This document shows, one piece after another, positions 18,951 to 28,758 of a stretch of DNA of 64,000 bases. The notes under the pieces were generated by a model. The model worked only from the letters and a program-made list of their open reading frames with translations. It was not told the origin of the DNA and made no database searches. Position 1 is the first letter of the stretch; the number at the start of each line of letters is the position of its first letter. The stretch spans positions 17,191-81,190 of the forward strand of contig JAFGLF010000076.1 in the NCBI GenBank assembly GCA_016928195.1, read 5' to 3'. Source of the stretch: Elusimicrobiota bacterium. Its GTDB lineage: Bacteria > Elusimicrobiota > UBA8919. Position numbers and translations under genes: made by a program.

Positions 18951-20163
18951 TGGTTTACTGCTGTTTACTGGTTGTCATATGGTATTTATTACTTATCTTT
19001 TTTGTAATTCGTTCCCGGATGTAAAGGATATTGACAATGAATATGAGATTGATATGTTCATGGATTATTACTTACCTGAATCGAATCAGTTGTATTGGTC
19101 GCATCCGACCGGATTAAGGATTGCCTGCGGCAGTATGGATATTAAACGGTTTTATTTCGATGAGGAGCTGAAAATACGGTTCCCACTCATAGATGAAAAG
19201 TTTTGGGCAAGATTTTACCATAAACGGTTAAAAACAATTGATTATGAGAACAATCTTAATGAAATTGAATTTGAACATTCTCCGGCAAAAAATCTTTTTC
19301 TGTCTCTTTTAGGAACACCGGGATTTGAAAAATATGAGGCTGATCTTGGCTGGGCGGTCCGCTATGCAGAGGATGAAGCAAACGGCATAAAGCTTGTTTA
19401 TATACTTACAGATTTTGATAATAATTATGCTTTTAAAAACAGGTCAACAAATCTCGGTTTCGAAAAGTTTTACCGTAAAATGCCCAGACAATGGAAAATG
19501 GATGTTAGAAAAAACAATGACAGTATAAATAGCCGCATTTATTTTGAATACAACACGATGTCAGTTTTTGACTATACTGATTTGCTGAATTCAAACGAGA
19601 ACTATACTAAGAAAAATGAGGATTATAAATTTGAATCAAATTTTAATTTGAACATATGTCCAGACTGGCTGACGGGTATGGATTTTTATTTAAGAGAGGA
19701 TAGGGAAAGCAAGAAATTTTCTATTTCAAGACAAATGGAAAACTTTTCTTCCGATGAGAGAAAGGTTACAGTCAGGCCGTATGTTGAAAAACAAATTTTA
19801 AAAAACTTGAAAATATTTTCAGGTGTTACATTTATAAGACATGATTATGAGATTACTTATGCATATTTATCCACTGCAAGCTATGATTATGAAAGGAAAA
19901 ATATGGGAGCTTTTTTAATTGGATATTTTGATTTAAAGCCGAATATAGCCTTTGAAACCGGATATCTGCATGATACAGTTAACTGGAGCAAGGATTTGAT
20001 TTGCGGGCATAACAGGGAAAACAGATTAAAGCTCAGCTGTATATATAAATTTAGTAAGAAATCACAGATAAGGATTATTACCGGCTGGGAGCTGGATAGT
20101 GAGGACCTGGGAAAATTTGCTGTCTTTGACGGCGGGCATGTACAGTTTCAGGCATTATTTTAA
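18934..20163 (+). CDS. Hypothetical exported protein, possible outer-membrane beta-barrel
   Basis: Hydrophobic N-terminus, beta-strand-like alternation, C-terminal Phe (VQFQALF). Confidence 0.5.
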   Translation: MKKTVNGLLLFTGCHMVFITYLFCNSFPDVKDIDNEYEIDMFMDYYLPESNQLYWSHPTGLRIACGSMDIKRFYFDEELKIRFPLIDEKFWARFYHKRLKTIDYENNLNEIEFEHSPAKNLFLSLLGTPGFEKYEADLGWAVRYAEDEANGIKLVYILTDFDNNYAFKNRSTNLGFEKFYRKMPRQWKMDVRKNNDSINSRIYFEYNTMSVFDYTDLLNSNENYTKKNEDYKFESNFNLNICPDWLTGMDFYLREDRESKKFSISRQMENFSSDERKVTVRPYVEKQILKNLKIFSGVTFIRHDYEITYAYLSTASYDYERKNMGAFLIGYFDLKPNIAFETGYLHDTVNWSKDLICGHNRENRLKLSCIYKFSKKSQIRIITGWELDSEDLGKFAVFDGGHVQFQALF

Positions 20164-20164
20164 A

Positions 20165-21004
20165 ATGAAAAATTTTACTAAATTTGTTATTTGTTATTTG
20201 TTATTTGTTATTTGTTATGGGTGTTCTCTATACCGTTCTAAACAGAAACTGTGCAAGGTTATTTATTCTGAAAAATTATCCAGACCCATAGAGGCGATTG
20301 CTATTCTTCCTGCTTCAATCGGTTTTAAGACAGGGAATGCTACAGAATTCGTCCCGCTTGTAAAATCTCCATTGGTTATAGAGAATAAATCGGAAATATG
20401 GTCGGGTCAGCGTGAAGAAAAAATGATTGTTGACCGAACCACTGCGGAAGAGATAAGTAAACATACTTCGGAACATTTTTATAATATTATATTGAAAAGA
20501 AAAAAACTTAGACGTGTTGTGCACCCGGCGAGCGTGAGAAATGTAATGCGGGATAAAAAAGTAAGTATAGGAAGGTTTCAACATATAAGTGATTTAAATA
20601 TACAGCCTGTCCTGGAAAAGTTGTTTAAGATTGCCGATAATTTAGAAGTTGATGCTTTGATAATAAGTATTATAAATAAGTGTGAGACCGCCATTGTTTA
20701 TAAAAGAGTCCGTTCTATCGAGGGAGATGATTTCGGCGAGTATCACGGCGACATGGAATATTTTTATAAATTCAAACTTGAAGTCGGAGTTTTCAATGCT
20801 TCAGAAAAAAAAATCTGCTGGATTGGAGAATATGAAAAAATAAAATCAAACAGAACCCCTGAGTTAGAACAGAATGTTCTAGTTGCAGTAGTAACTAATG
20901 GTTTTGAAAAGTTTTTCAAGAAATATTTGACTGAAAAAATTGTAAAAGGCGGAGGGCCTGAATATCAATGTGTATCAAGAATAGTCGATACATTGCCGTT
21001 TTAG
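20165..21004 (+). CDS. Putative lipoprotein
   Basis: MKNFTKFVICYLLFVICYGCSLYRSK signal/lipobox-like N-terminus; start trimmed from 20099. Confidence 0.6.
   Translation: MKNFTKFVICYLLFVICYGCSLYRSKQKLCKVIYSEKLSRPIEAIAILPASIGFKTGNATEFVPLVKSPLVIENKSEIWSGQREEKMIVDRTTAEEISKHTSEHFYNIILKRKKLRRVVHPASVRNVMRDKKVSIGRFQHISDLNIQPVLEKLFKIADNLEVDALIISIINKCETAIVYKRVRSIEGDDFGEYHGDMEYFYKFKLEVGVFNASEKKICWIGEYEKIKSNRTPELEQNVLVAVVTNGFEKFFKKYLTEKIVKGGGPEYQCVSRIVDTLPF
20180..20218. repeat. Heptanucleotide tandem repeat (TTATTTG)n inside signal peptide
   Basis: tttgttatttgttatttgttatttgttatttgttatg. Confidence 0.9.
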
Positions 21005-21657
21005 TTTTTTGTTTCTTATTATCCGTTTTTTCCTATACAGAATCCCTGACAAACAGAATTATTGTTATTGATCCTGGTCATGGAACAAAGAATTCCGGCG
21101 GAAAAATTGTAAATTACGGATGTAAAAGTTCACACGGTACAAAAGAAATGGATGTTGTTGTTGATATTTCGGAATTGTTAGGGACTGAATTTCAAAAAAA
21201 AGGTGCCACTGTTTATTTTACGCGTACAAAGAAAGACTTCTGGCGAATAGCCGAAAGTCAGGAGGATGATAATAAACAGCGTGCCGAGTTTGCAAATGAA
21301 AAGGAAGCGGATGTTTTTTTAAGGGTTCATTGTAACTGGGCACCAAATAAAAAAAAGAGAGGGGCCCTTGTCCTATGGTATAAAAAGGATTCCGAAAAGA
21401 TGGCTGAAACCGTTTATAAAGAAATAAAAAAATCCGGTATCAAAGTAGACGGTATAAGAAAACAGCATCTTGTCGGATTCGAATTCGCCAATGTCCCTGC
21501 AATTCTGGTGGAATACGGATATCTTTCTAACAGCAGGGATGAAAAGCTTTTAAAAGATAAAGAATATATAAAAAAAATATCCAGAGCAATTGTAAAAGGA
21601 TTTGAAAAGCATTTTTTAATAAGAAATAATAAAAGCAATATATCTGAAAAAGAATAA
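20968..21657 (+). CDS. N-acetylmuramoyl-L-alanine amidase (Amidase_3)
   Basis: IIVIDPGHGTKNSGG, ADVFLRVHCNW, VPAILVEYGYLSNSRDE. Confidence 0.9.
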   Translation: MCIKNSRYIAVLVFCFLLSVFSYTESLTNRIIVIDPGHGTKNSGGKIVNYGCKSSHGTKEMDVVVDISELLGTEFQKKGATVYFTRTKKDFWRIAESQEDDNKQRAEFANEKEADVFLRVHCNWAPNKKKRGALVLWYKKDSEKMAETVYKEIKKSGIKVDGIRKQHLVGFEFANVPAILVEYGYLSNSRDEKLLKDKEYIKKISRAIVKGFEKHFLIRNNKSNISEKE

Positions 21658-21658
21658 T

Positions 21659-23416
21659 ATGTTCAACTATCCTCAAAAATTTGATGTTATTGTTGTTGGC
21701 GCAGGGCATGCGGGCTGTGAAGCAGCGCTGGCTTCTGCCCGTATAGGGCTTAAAACGCTTCTTCTTACAATAAACGCCGATACTGCCGCACAGATGTCCT
21801 GCAATACAGCAATCGGGGGCGTTGCAAAAGGTCAAATTGTCCGGGAAATAGATGCTCTAGGAGGCGAGATGGCAAAAAACACCGATGCCACCGGTATCCA
21901 ATTCAGGATTCTTAACCGTTCAAAAGGTCCTGCTGTTCAATCACCACGTGCCCAATGTGACAAAAAACTTTATCAATTTACAATGAAACATACAATAGAA
22001 AATCAGAAAAATCTATACTTTAAGCAGGCAGAAGTGACAGAGATTTTGACTTCCAAAAATAAGGCAATCGGAATAATAGCCAAGCCGTCGATAAAATTTT
22101 TTGGGGATATGGTTATTGTCACAACAGGAACCTTTTTAAAAGGGCTTATACATATCGGAGAAACAACATATAATTCAGGACGTTCCGGTGAGTTTGCTGC
22201 AATGCATCTTTCGGATTCATTAAAAAAACTAGGATTTACGGTAGGAAGACTTAAAACAGGGACTCCTCCGAGAGTCAACGGAAAGACCGTTAATTACTCG
22301 AAGTGTGTAAAACAGCCGGGCGACGACCCGCCGACCCCGTTTTCGCATTTCACAGCCAAAATTTTACAGCCTCAGTTGCCCTGCTGGTTAACGTATACAA
22401 ATAAAAAAACACATAAAATTATTGCTGAAAATTTTCATCGTGCTCCTCTTTTTTCTGGGCAGATTAAAGGTATAGGTACGAGATATTGTCCTTCCATTGA
22501 GGATAAAGTGAAGAAATTTCCCGAAAAAGAAAGACACCAGATTTTTCTTGAACCGGAAGGATATAATACGGAGGAGATTTATTGCAATGGTATTGCCACA
22601 AGCCTGCCGTATGATGTTCAGTTTGAAATGTTGAAAACCATCCCCGGACTTGAAAAGTGTGAGATTATAAGACCCGGATATGCAATTGAATATGATTTCT
22701 GCCAGCCGACACAGCTGAAACCGACTCTTGAGACAAAGATTGTAGAAAATCTTTTTTTTGCAGGACAGATTAACGGCACATCAGGTTATGAAGAAGCTGG
22801 CGGCCAGGGGATTATTGCCGGAATAAATGCTGCTTCAAAAATCAAGGGGAATCCGCCTTTAATCTTACGGCGCGATGAAGCATACATCGGAGTTTTAATT
22901 GATGATCTGGTGACTAAAGGCGTACTTGACCCCTACAGAATGTTTACATCCCGTGCGGAATACAGACTGCTTTTAAGGAGTGATAATGCTGATTTACGTT
23001 TAATGGATTATGGGTATAAATATGGACTTATAAATAAGGATGTGTATGGAAAGTTTAAAAAATACAGAGAATTTGTCTTTAAGAAAAATGTTAAATTTAA
23101 AGAAGATATTTTGCCATGGACAAAAAAAATAGTAAAATATGAAATTGAAATCGGACAGAAATATGCCGGTTATATAAAAAGACAGATTGCAGATGTAGAA
23201 AGATTTAAAAAGATAGAGGATAAGAAAATTCCGGAACATATAAACTACAGTAAAATACCGGGGCTTTTAACGGAAAGCAGGCATAAACTTGAACAAATAA
23301 GACCGGTGTCCGTAGGCCAGGCCGCCAGAATTTCCGGAGTGACACCTGCTGATATAGGAATATTAATGGTTTGGTTTGCAAAGAATTCAAAAAAAAGCGA
23401 AAAATCATTTGTTTAG
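21659..23416 (+). CDS. mnmG: tRNA uridine-5-carboxymethylaminomethyl modification enzyme MnmG (short form)
   Basis: FDVIVVGAGHAGCEAALASARIG, GGVAKGQIVREIDALGGEM, GQINGTSGYEEAGGQG. Confidence 0.97.
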   Translation: MFNYPQKFDVIVVGAGHAGCEAALASARIGLKTLLLTINADTAAQMSCNTAIGGVAKGQIVREIDALGGEMAKNTDATGIQFRILNRSKGPAVQSPRAQCDKKLYQFTMKHTIENQKNLYFKQAEVTEILTSKNKAIGIIAKPSIKFFGDMVIVTTGTFLKGLIHIGETTYNSGRSGEFAAMHLSDSLKKLGFTVGRLKTGTPPRVNGKTVNYSKCVKQPGDDPPTPFSHFTAKILQPQLPCWLTYTNKKTHKIIAENFHRAPLFSGQIKGIGTRYCPSIEDKVKKFPEKERHQIFLEPEGYNTEEIYCNGIATSLPYDVQFEMLKTIPGLEKCEIIRPGYAIEYDFCQPTQLKPTLETKIVENLFFAGQINGTSGYEEAGGQGIIAGINAASKIKGNPPLILRRDEAYIGVLIDDLVTKGVLDPYRMFTSRAEYRLLLRSDNADLRLMDYGYKYGLINKDVYGKFKKYREFVFKKNVKFKEDILPWTKKIVKYEIEIGQKYAGYIKRQIADVERFKKIEDKKIPEHINYSKIPGLLTESRHKLEQIRPVSVGQAARISGVTPADIGILMVWFAKNSKKSEKSFV

Positions 23417-23428
23417 TAAGGATTTAAT

Positions 23429-25306
23429 ATGTTTTTCTTGATTTTCGGATGTACATTTATTTTTTATATTTTCTCCATGTACCCGACAATTTCTCCTTAT
23501 CGTGACAGCGGGGATATGATAGTTTCGGCATTTACTCTCGGGATTGCCCATCCGCCCGGATATCCGCTTTACGTATTATTAGGTAAGATTTTTATCGTTT
23601 TATTCCCACTTGGTAATATTGCATATCGTATAAATTTGATGTCTGCCTTTTTCGGAGCGTTAGCCTGCGGGATATTATATCTGCTGATTAAAAGATTATG
23701 TATAGAAAGTATAAGCATGGCAGACAAGCCCCGCTATTTATCTATAGCTCCCGCCGTAGCAGTAGTATTATTTGCATTTACATCAGCAATGCATTCTCTC
23801 AGTATTGTTTCTGAAATGTATTCAATAAATATATTTTTCGCTGTTTTAGTAATGTATATCTTATTTTTTCCCAGATACTTTTCGCCAGCCGGCAGATTAC
23901 TTGCTGTATTTATTTTGGGGCTGGGAATGGGCAATCACCAGACACTTATACTTTTAATTCCCGGAATAATATATTTAATAATAAGAAATAAGAATAATAA
24001 CCTTTTGAATTTATCTGGCATACGTTATCTGTCATACATCATCTGTATTTTTATGTTGGGGTTATTCGTTTATCTTTTTCTTCCGGTTCGTTCTGCCCGG
24101 AATCCTGTCGCGGATTGGGGTTCTCCCGCTAAATCATTCAGGAATTTTGCAAGAGTTTTTACTCGCGCGGATTATGGTGCCGTACGTCTACATCCTGAGA
24201 AAAGCCCATCACATCAGAACATCGCAGTGGCAGCCAGACATTTTGTTGATTTTTTAAAAATTTCGGTTGAAGGAAACAGGTTTTTGGTAATTCTCATAAT
24301 TTGTTTTCTCTTGTTCGGGATGCAGTTTTCATTTAAAAAGAGTTTTTTCTGGCCGTTATTTTTGTTCTGGTTTTTTTCAGGTCCGTTCTTTTTCATAATT
24401 TCAAACCTTCCTTTGGAAGATAAGACATCGCTACCCATACTGGAACCATATCTTATAATGCCATTGGCAGTTTTTTCAATATGGATTGGACTCGGGATTC
24501 TTTATATACATTGTAAATTGATTAAATTTGTCAATAATGAAATTGTTTTAATTTTAGCTGCAGGAATAGTAATATTAGGGATTTTTAGAGCACCCGAACT
24601 TAATAAACGATACGAATTTATTGCCTATGACTATTCAAAAGACCTTCTTAAAACATTGCCTTATAACTCTGTATTGTTCAATCCGGATGATACAACAACC
24701 TTTACATTAAAATATCAGCAGGAATGTTTAGGAAAAAGAAAGGATATTAAACTCGCAGTTTTTTATAAGACATTATGGGGATATCAGCAAATCAAAGAGA
24801 GATATCCGGAAATTTTGCCGAATTATGAAATAAAAGGAGGAATAGAATTGGAGAAAACCCTTTTATCATATAACTTTAACCGGATCCCGTTTTATACGGA
24901 TAATATAGTCAAAATACCGAAGCAGTATAAGATTTTTCCAAAGGGATTACTTTACGGTAATTCCGGTATTTTTGAGCAGATGTTTGATTTTTATATAAAA
25001 ATGCGTACTTCAGGGAAAGAAAGATTTTTTACACATCAGATAATAAACTATTATTCTGCAGGTTATAATAATTCAGGGCTTGCATTTAATGAGAAAAAGT
25101 TGTACAATAAAAGTATACGGCTCTTTGAAAAAGCAATTGCTATTGATCCGTCATTGTCACAGGCATATAATAATTTAGGTGTCGTGTACTGGGAAAAGGG
25201 CGATTATAAAAAGGCAGCCGATTATTTCAGGGAAGCGCTTAAGTATGTGCCGTCGGATACGGGTGTTAAAGGAAATTTACAAATGGCAGAGGAAAAAATA
25301 AAATGA
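23429..25306 (+). CDS. DUF2723 / GT-C-like multi-TM glycosyltransferase with C-terminal TPR
   Basis: YRDSGDMIVSAFTLGIAHPPGYPLYVLLGKIF; TPR AYNNLGVVYWEKGDYKKAADYFREAL. Confidence 0.87.
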   Translation: MFFLIFGCTFIFYIFSMYPTISPYRDSGDMIVSAFTLGIAHPPGYPLYVLLGKIFIVLFPLGNIAYRINLMSAFFGALACGILYLLIKRLCIESISMADKPRYLSIAPAVAVVLFAFTSAMHSLSIVSEMYSINIFFAVLVMYILFFPRYFSPAGRLLAVFILGLGMGNHQTLILLIPGIIYLIIRNKNNNLLNLSGIRYLSYIICIFMLGLFVYLFLPVRSARNPVADWGSPAKSFRNFARVFTRADYGAVRLHPEKSPSHQNIAVAARHFVDFLKISVEGNRFLVILIICFLLFGMQFSFKKSFFWPLFLFWFFSGPFFFIISNLPLEDKTSLPILEPYLIMPLAVFSIWIGLGILYIHCKLIKFVNNEIVLILAAGIVILGIFRAPELNKRYEFIAYDYSKDLLKTLPYNSVLFNPDDTTTFTLKYQQECLGKRKDIKLAVFYKTLWGYQQIKERYPEILPNYEIKGGIELEKTLLSYNFNRIPFYTDNIVKIPKQYKIFPKGLLYGNSGIFEQMFDFYIKMRTSGKERFFTHQIINYYSAGYNNSGLAFNEKKLYNKSIRLFEKAIAIDPSLSQAYNNLGVVYWEKGDYKKAADYFREALKYVPSDTGVKGNLQMAEEKIK

Positions 25307-26364
25307 CACCCGAAATACTGGATATCTTTTCAAAGGGTTTAAAGCTATTAAATTTAGAGCTTAATCCGCAGCAGATTAAACAGTTTTCGCTTTATTTTGA
25401 TGAATTAGAAAACTGGAATTCGAGATTTAACCTTATAAGCCGGAATGCGGATGATAAGATAATAATAAATCATTTTTTGGATTCTCTGAGTATCATTCCG
25501 GCGTTTTCGGATACTGTTGAAAAAGATATAGCTGTTTTGGATGTCGGAAGCGGGGCAGGATTTCCGGGGATTCCTTTAAAAATCGCAAAACCGGAAATAG
25601 TATTAACGCTGTTAGACTCCTCAAGAAAGAAAACAGAGTTTTTGAGGCATCTCTGCAAAAAAATCGGCATAACGGCGGATGTTATATGCGATAGAGCAGA
25701 AAATGCAGCCAAAATTTCTGCATATGCAGAAAAATATGATATTGTCGTCGCAAGAGCTGTAGCTAAAATGGCGACAACAAAAGAATTGTGTTTTCCGTTT
25801 TTAAATAAAAACGGTGCTTTAGTTTTACAGTTAGGCAGGGGAGTAAATATTAATATGGAGAACGGAGAAGTTATGTTAGAATTCAATCCTCCTTCTGAAA
25901 TTTTGCCGGGGAAATCAGTCCTGAAGGTTAAGAGAAAACCGGCAGGATTTACTTTAATTGAACTTATGATAGTAGTTGCTATTATAGGAATTCTTGCTGC
26001 TATTGCGATCCCGAAATTTGCTGATGTATTAAGAAGAACTAAACAGGGGAGAACAAAAGGCGAATTAGGTACTTTAAGGAGTGCACTTACTTTATATTAT
26101 GGAGGCATGGAAGGTGTTATGTACCCCCAAGATGCGGCTGCAATTGAGAATAGCGAGGGGCCAGTACAGACAAAATATCTGGATAGACTAAGCGAGGTTC
26201 AACTTGGTCCCAGTCTTCATAAGGACTCAGGTGAGATTACTGATTTTAATGTAGATGACCCTTTAACGGATTCTGGCAGTTGGGGATATATTTCGGCAAG
26301 GGGCAGCATTTTTGTTGATTGTACCCATTTTGATACTAAAGGCGAATATATAAGCAGTTGGTAA
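25303..26364 (+). CDS. rsmG: RsmG (16S rRNA m7G527 methyltransferase) fused in frame to a type IV prepilin-like domain
   Basis: Residues 1-~212: NRFNLISR-like region, LDVGSGAGFPGIPLKI, VVARAVAKM; residues 215 onward: G|FTLIELMIVVAIIGILAAIAIPKF ... GSWGYISARGSIFVDC; no stop codon between. Confidence 0.93.
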   Translation: MTPEILDIFSKGLKLLNLELNPQQIKQFSLYFDELENWNSRFNLISRNADDKIIINHFLDSLSIIPAFSDTVEKDIAVLDVGSGAGFPGIPLKIAKPEIVLTLLDSSRKKTEFLRHLCKKIGITADVICDRAENAAKISAYAEKYDIVVARAVAKMATTKELCFPFLNKNGALVLQLGRGVNINMENGEVMLEFNPPSEILPGKSVLKVKRKPAGFTLIELMIVVAIIGILAAIAIPKFADVLRRTKQGRTKGELGTLRSALTLYYGGMEGVMYPQDAAAIENSEGPVQTKYLDRLSEVQLGPSLHKDSGEITDFNVDDPLTDSGSWGYISARGSIFVDCTHFDTKGEYISSW

Positions 26365-26439
26365 TCGGATTATATTGAAGTACCTAAGGGACGTATAAAT
26401 TTGTTGTTTTTCTGAATTCCAAGTTTCGGGGTCGGGATT

Positions 26440-26811
26440 ATGGCAGATGAATCGTCCTTTTTTAATATGGCAGAATCGATAAATTCTGACAAAAGAAAAT
26501 ATCCAAGGGTTATTTATACTGCAGGCGTAGACATTACTTCTGCCAAAAATTGCGGAATTTCATATAAAGGACTTATAAAAAATATAAGTTTGGGCGGTAT
26601 TTTTGTTGAGACTGAAAATCAGTTAGTAATTGGGGATGGCCTTACTTTTACATTTTTACTTTCCGGTAAAAATAGAGTAAAGGCATCAGGAAAAATTGTT
26701 TGGGAATATAAAAATGAAAACTCGAATTATTACGGAGTACAGTTTACATCTATTGGGTTTTTAAGCAGGTTTAGGTTAAAGCGATTTATAAACAGGAAAC
26801 TTAAAATATAA
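26440..26811 (+). CDS. PilZ domain protein (putative c-di-GMP receptor)
   Basis: RKYPR (RxxxR) and NISLGG ([D/N]xSxxG) motifs. Confidence 0.85.
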   Translation: MADESSFFNMAESINSDKRKYPRVIYTAGVDITSAKNCGISYKGLIKNISLGGIFVETENQLVIGDGLTFTFLLSGKNRVKASGKIVWEYKNENSNYYGVQFTSIGFLSRFRLKRFINRKLKI

Positions 26812-26908
26812 AAAATTATAACTTGCTTTTACCATACAAAATTCGTATAATAAATTCCATTCCTTTTCAAAATCTGCATTTAAATCTAAATTCCGAATAA
26901 TACCTGTT

Positions 26909-27901
26909 GTGAGAATGAAAAATATAAAAATACTTGTTACTGGCGGCACCGGTTTTCTGGGAAGCCATTTGGTTGAAGAGCTGGTTAAAAGAAATTTTTT
27001 TGTAAGGTGTCTTATAAGAAACCCGAAAAAATTGAAATGGCTTGAAAATTTTCCGGTTGAGGTTGTTCGGGGCGACTGTAATGACAAAAAATCTTTGGAT
27101 CCGGCGGTTTCGGGTGTTGATTATGTGATTCATGCTGCCGGACTTGTAAGAGCTATTGAACATAAAAAGCTTTATTTGACAAATGTTAAAGGCACAAAAA
27201 ATCTTATAGAAAGTGTTGCAAATATAAACCCTGGCATAAAAAGGTTTGTTTATATTTCTTCACAGGCTGCTGCCGGGCCGGCAGTGAATGGCGGGAAAAA
27301 AGCAGAGAATGACATACCTAATCCGGTTTCTCATTATGGATTATCGAAACTGCTGGGAGAGGCAGAAGTTTTTAAGTTTCAGAATAAACTGCCCGTAACG
27401 GTCTTGAGACCTCCTTCCATTTACGGACCCAGGGATAAAGATATTTTTGTATTTTTTAAATATACAAAGAAGTCATTTTTTCCGATTGCAAATACGGAAA
27501 AACATTTTAATATAAGTTTTGTATCAGATGTTGTAAACGGGATAATTGCAGCAATGGAGTCTGATAAAACAAAAGGTCAGAAATATAATATTGGAGATGA
27601 TACCGTTTTTTCGTGGAATTCTCTTGCAGAAACATTGATAAAAGTAGTTAATTCAAGAGCAAAAACAATACGAATGCCGGAAACAGTTTTTTATTTATCA
27701 GCCTTTTTTTCTGAAATTTTTGCTAGATTAAAAAAAGATCCGGCCCTTTTTTCTTTTGATAAACTTAATGAAATTAAACAAAAAGACTGGCTTTTTTCAG
27801 CTAAAAAAGCAAAAGATGATTTCAGATACGAGCCGAAAATCCCGCTGGAAAAAGGGATAAAAATCACATATGATTGGTATTTGGATAAGGGTTGGTTATA
27901 A
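26909..27901 (+). CDS. NAD-dependent epimerase/dehydratase (extended SDR)
   Basis: ILVTGGTGFLGSHLVEELVKR, YGLSKLLGE, LRPPSIYGP. Confidence 0.92.
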   Translation: MRMKNIKILVTGGTGFLGSHLVEELVKRNFFVRCLIRNPKKLKWLENFPVEVVRGDCNDKKSLDPAVSGVDYVIHAAGLVRAIEHKKLYLTNVKGTKNLIESVANINPGIKRFVYISSQAAAGPAVNGGKKAENDIPNPVSHYGLSKLLGEAEVFKFQNKLPVTVLRPPSIYGPRDKDIFVFFKYTKKSFFPIANTEKHFNISFVSDVVNGIIAAMESDKTKGQKYNIGDDTVFSWNSLAETLIKVVNSRAKTIRMPETVFYLSAFFSEIFARLKKDPALFSFDKLNEIKQKDWLFSAKKAKDDFRYEPKIPLEKGIKITYDWYLDKGWL

Positions 27902-27956
27902 AAAGAAGGTAGTAAATTAAGATAAACTAAAATAAATATGCTATAAGGAGGACAAA

Positions 27957-28271
27957 ATGCTGCTTACAAATATTGAAACGGTCCCTGGTAAAACCATTGT
28001 TGAGCATTTTGGTGTTGTATCAGGAAGTACCGTCCGTGCTAAACACATCGGCAGGGATATTATGGCCGGGCTAAAAAACATTGTTGGTGGTGAATTAAAG
28101 GGATATACAGAGCTTTTACAGGAATCCCGTAACCAGGCAATAAATCGTATGATAGAGCAGGCAAAACAGCTGGGAGCCAATGCTATCGTCAATGTTCGTT
28201 TTGCCACATCATCTGTGGCTCAGGGTGCAGCTGAACTTTATGTTTATGGGACTGCTGTGCGTATAGAGTAA
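27957..28271 (+). CDS. UPF0145/YbjQ family protein
   Basis: GVVSGSTVRAKHIGRDIMAGLKNIVGGELKGYTELLQESRNQAI. Confidence 0.93.
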   Translation: MLLTNIETVPGKTIVEHFGVVSGSTVRAKHIGRDIMAGLKNIVGGELKGYTELLQESRNQAINRMIEQAKQLGANAIVNVRFATSSVAQGAAELYVYGTAVRIE

Positions 28272-28295
28272 CGGGTTAAAACAAAAGAGGAACTT

Positions 28296-28757
28296 ATGGA
28301 ACAATTAATTCAATTAATTATACCTGTTGTCCTCATTGCTTTAGGTTATTTTGCCGGGACTATAGCTGAGTCTAGGCATTATACATCCATAAAAGAACGT
28401 GAGAATAAATTTTTAAATCTTCCTGCCGTAACAATTAAAAATGTTTTAAGTAAAAACGCAGGAATTGAAAAAGCCGAGTTGGTTTATGGAAGCGTTGTTG
28501 TTTCATTAGATTATTTTAAACGATTTCTGGCTGCTTTAAGAAATATTGTCGGGGGGGAGGTATCATCCTACGAAACCTTAATAGATAGGGCACGCCGCGA
28601 GGCCATTCTGCGGATGAAGGAAATGGCTGTTGGTGCGGATATTATTCTTAACTTACGTATCGAAACCTCTTCAATAAGTCAAAGTGCAAATAAGCGTAAT
28701 GCTGTAGGAAGTATTGAAGTAATATCTTACGGGACAGCGGTTACCTTAAAAAAATAA
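28296..28757 (+). CDS. UPF0145/YbjQ-like protein with N-terminal TM
   Basis: YGSVVVSLDYFKRFLAALRNIVGGEVSSYETLIDRARREAILRM. Confidence 0.88.
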   Translation: MEQLIQLIIPVVLIALGYFAGTIAESRHYTSIKERENKFLNLPAVTIKNVLSKNAGIEKAELVYGSVVVSLDYFKRFLAALRNIVGGEVSSYETLIDRARREAILRMKEMAVGADIILNLRIETSSISQSANKRNAVGSIEVISYGTAVTLKK

Positions 28758-28758
28758 A

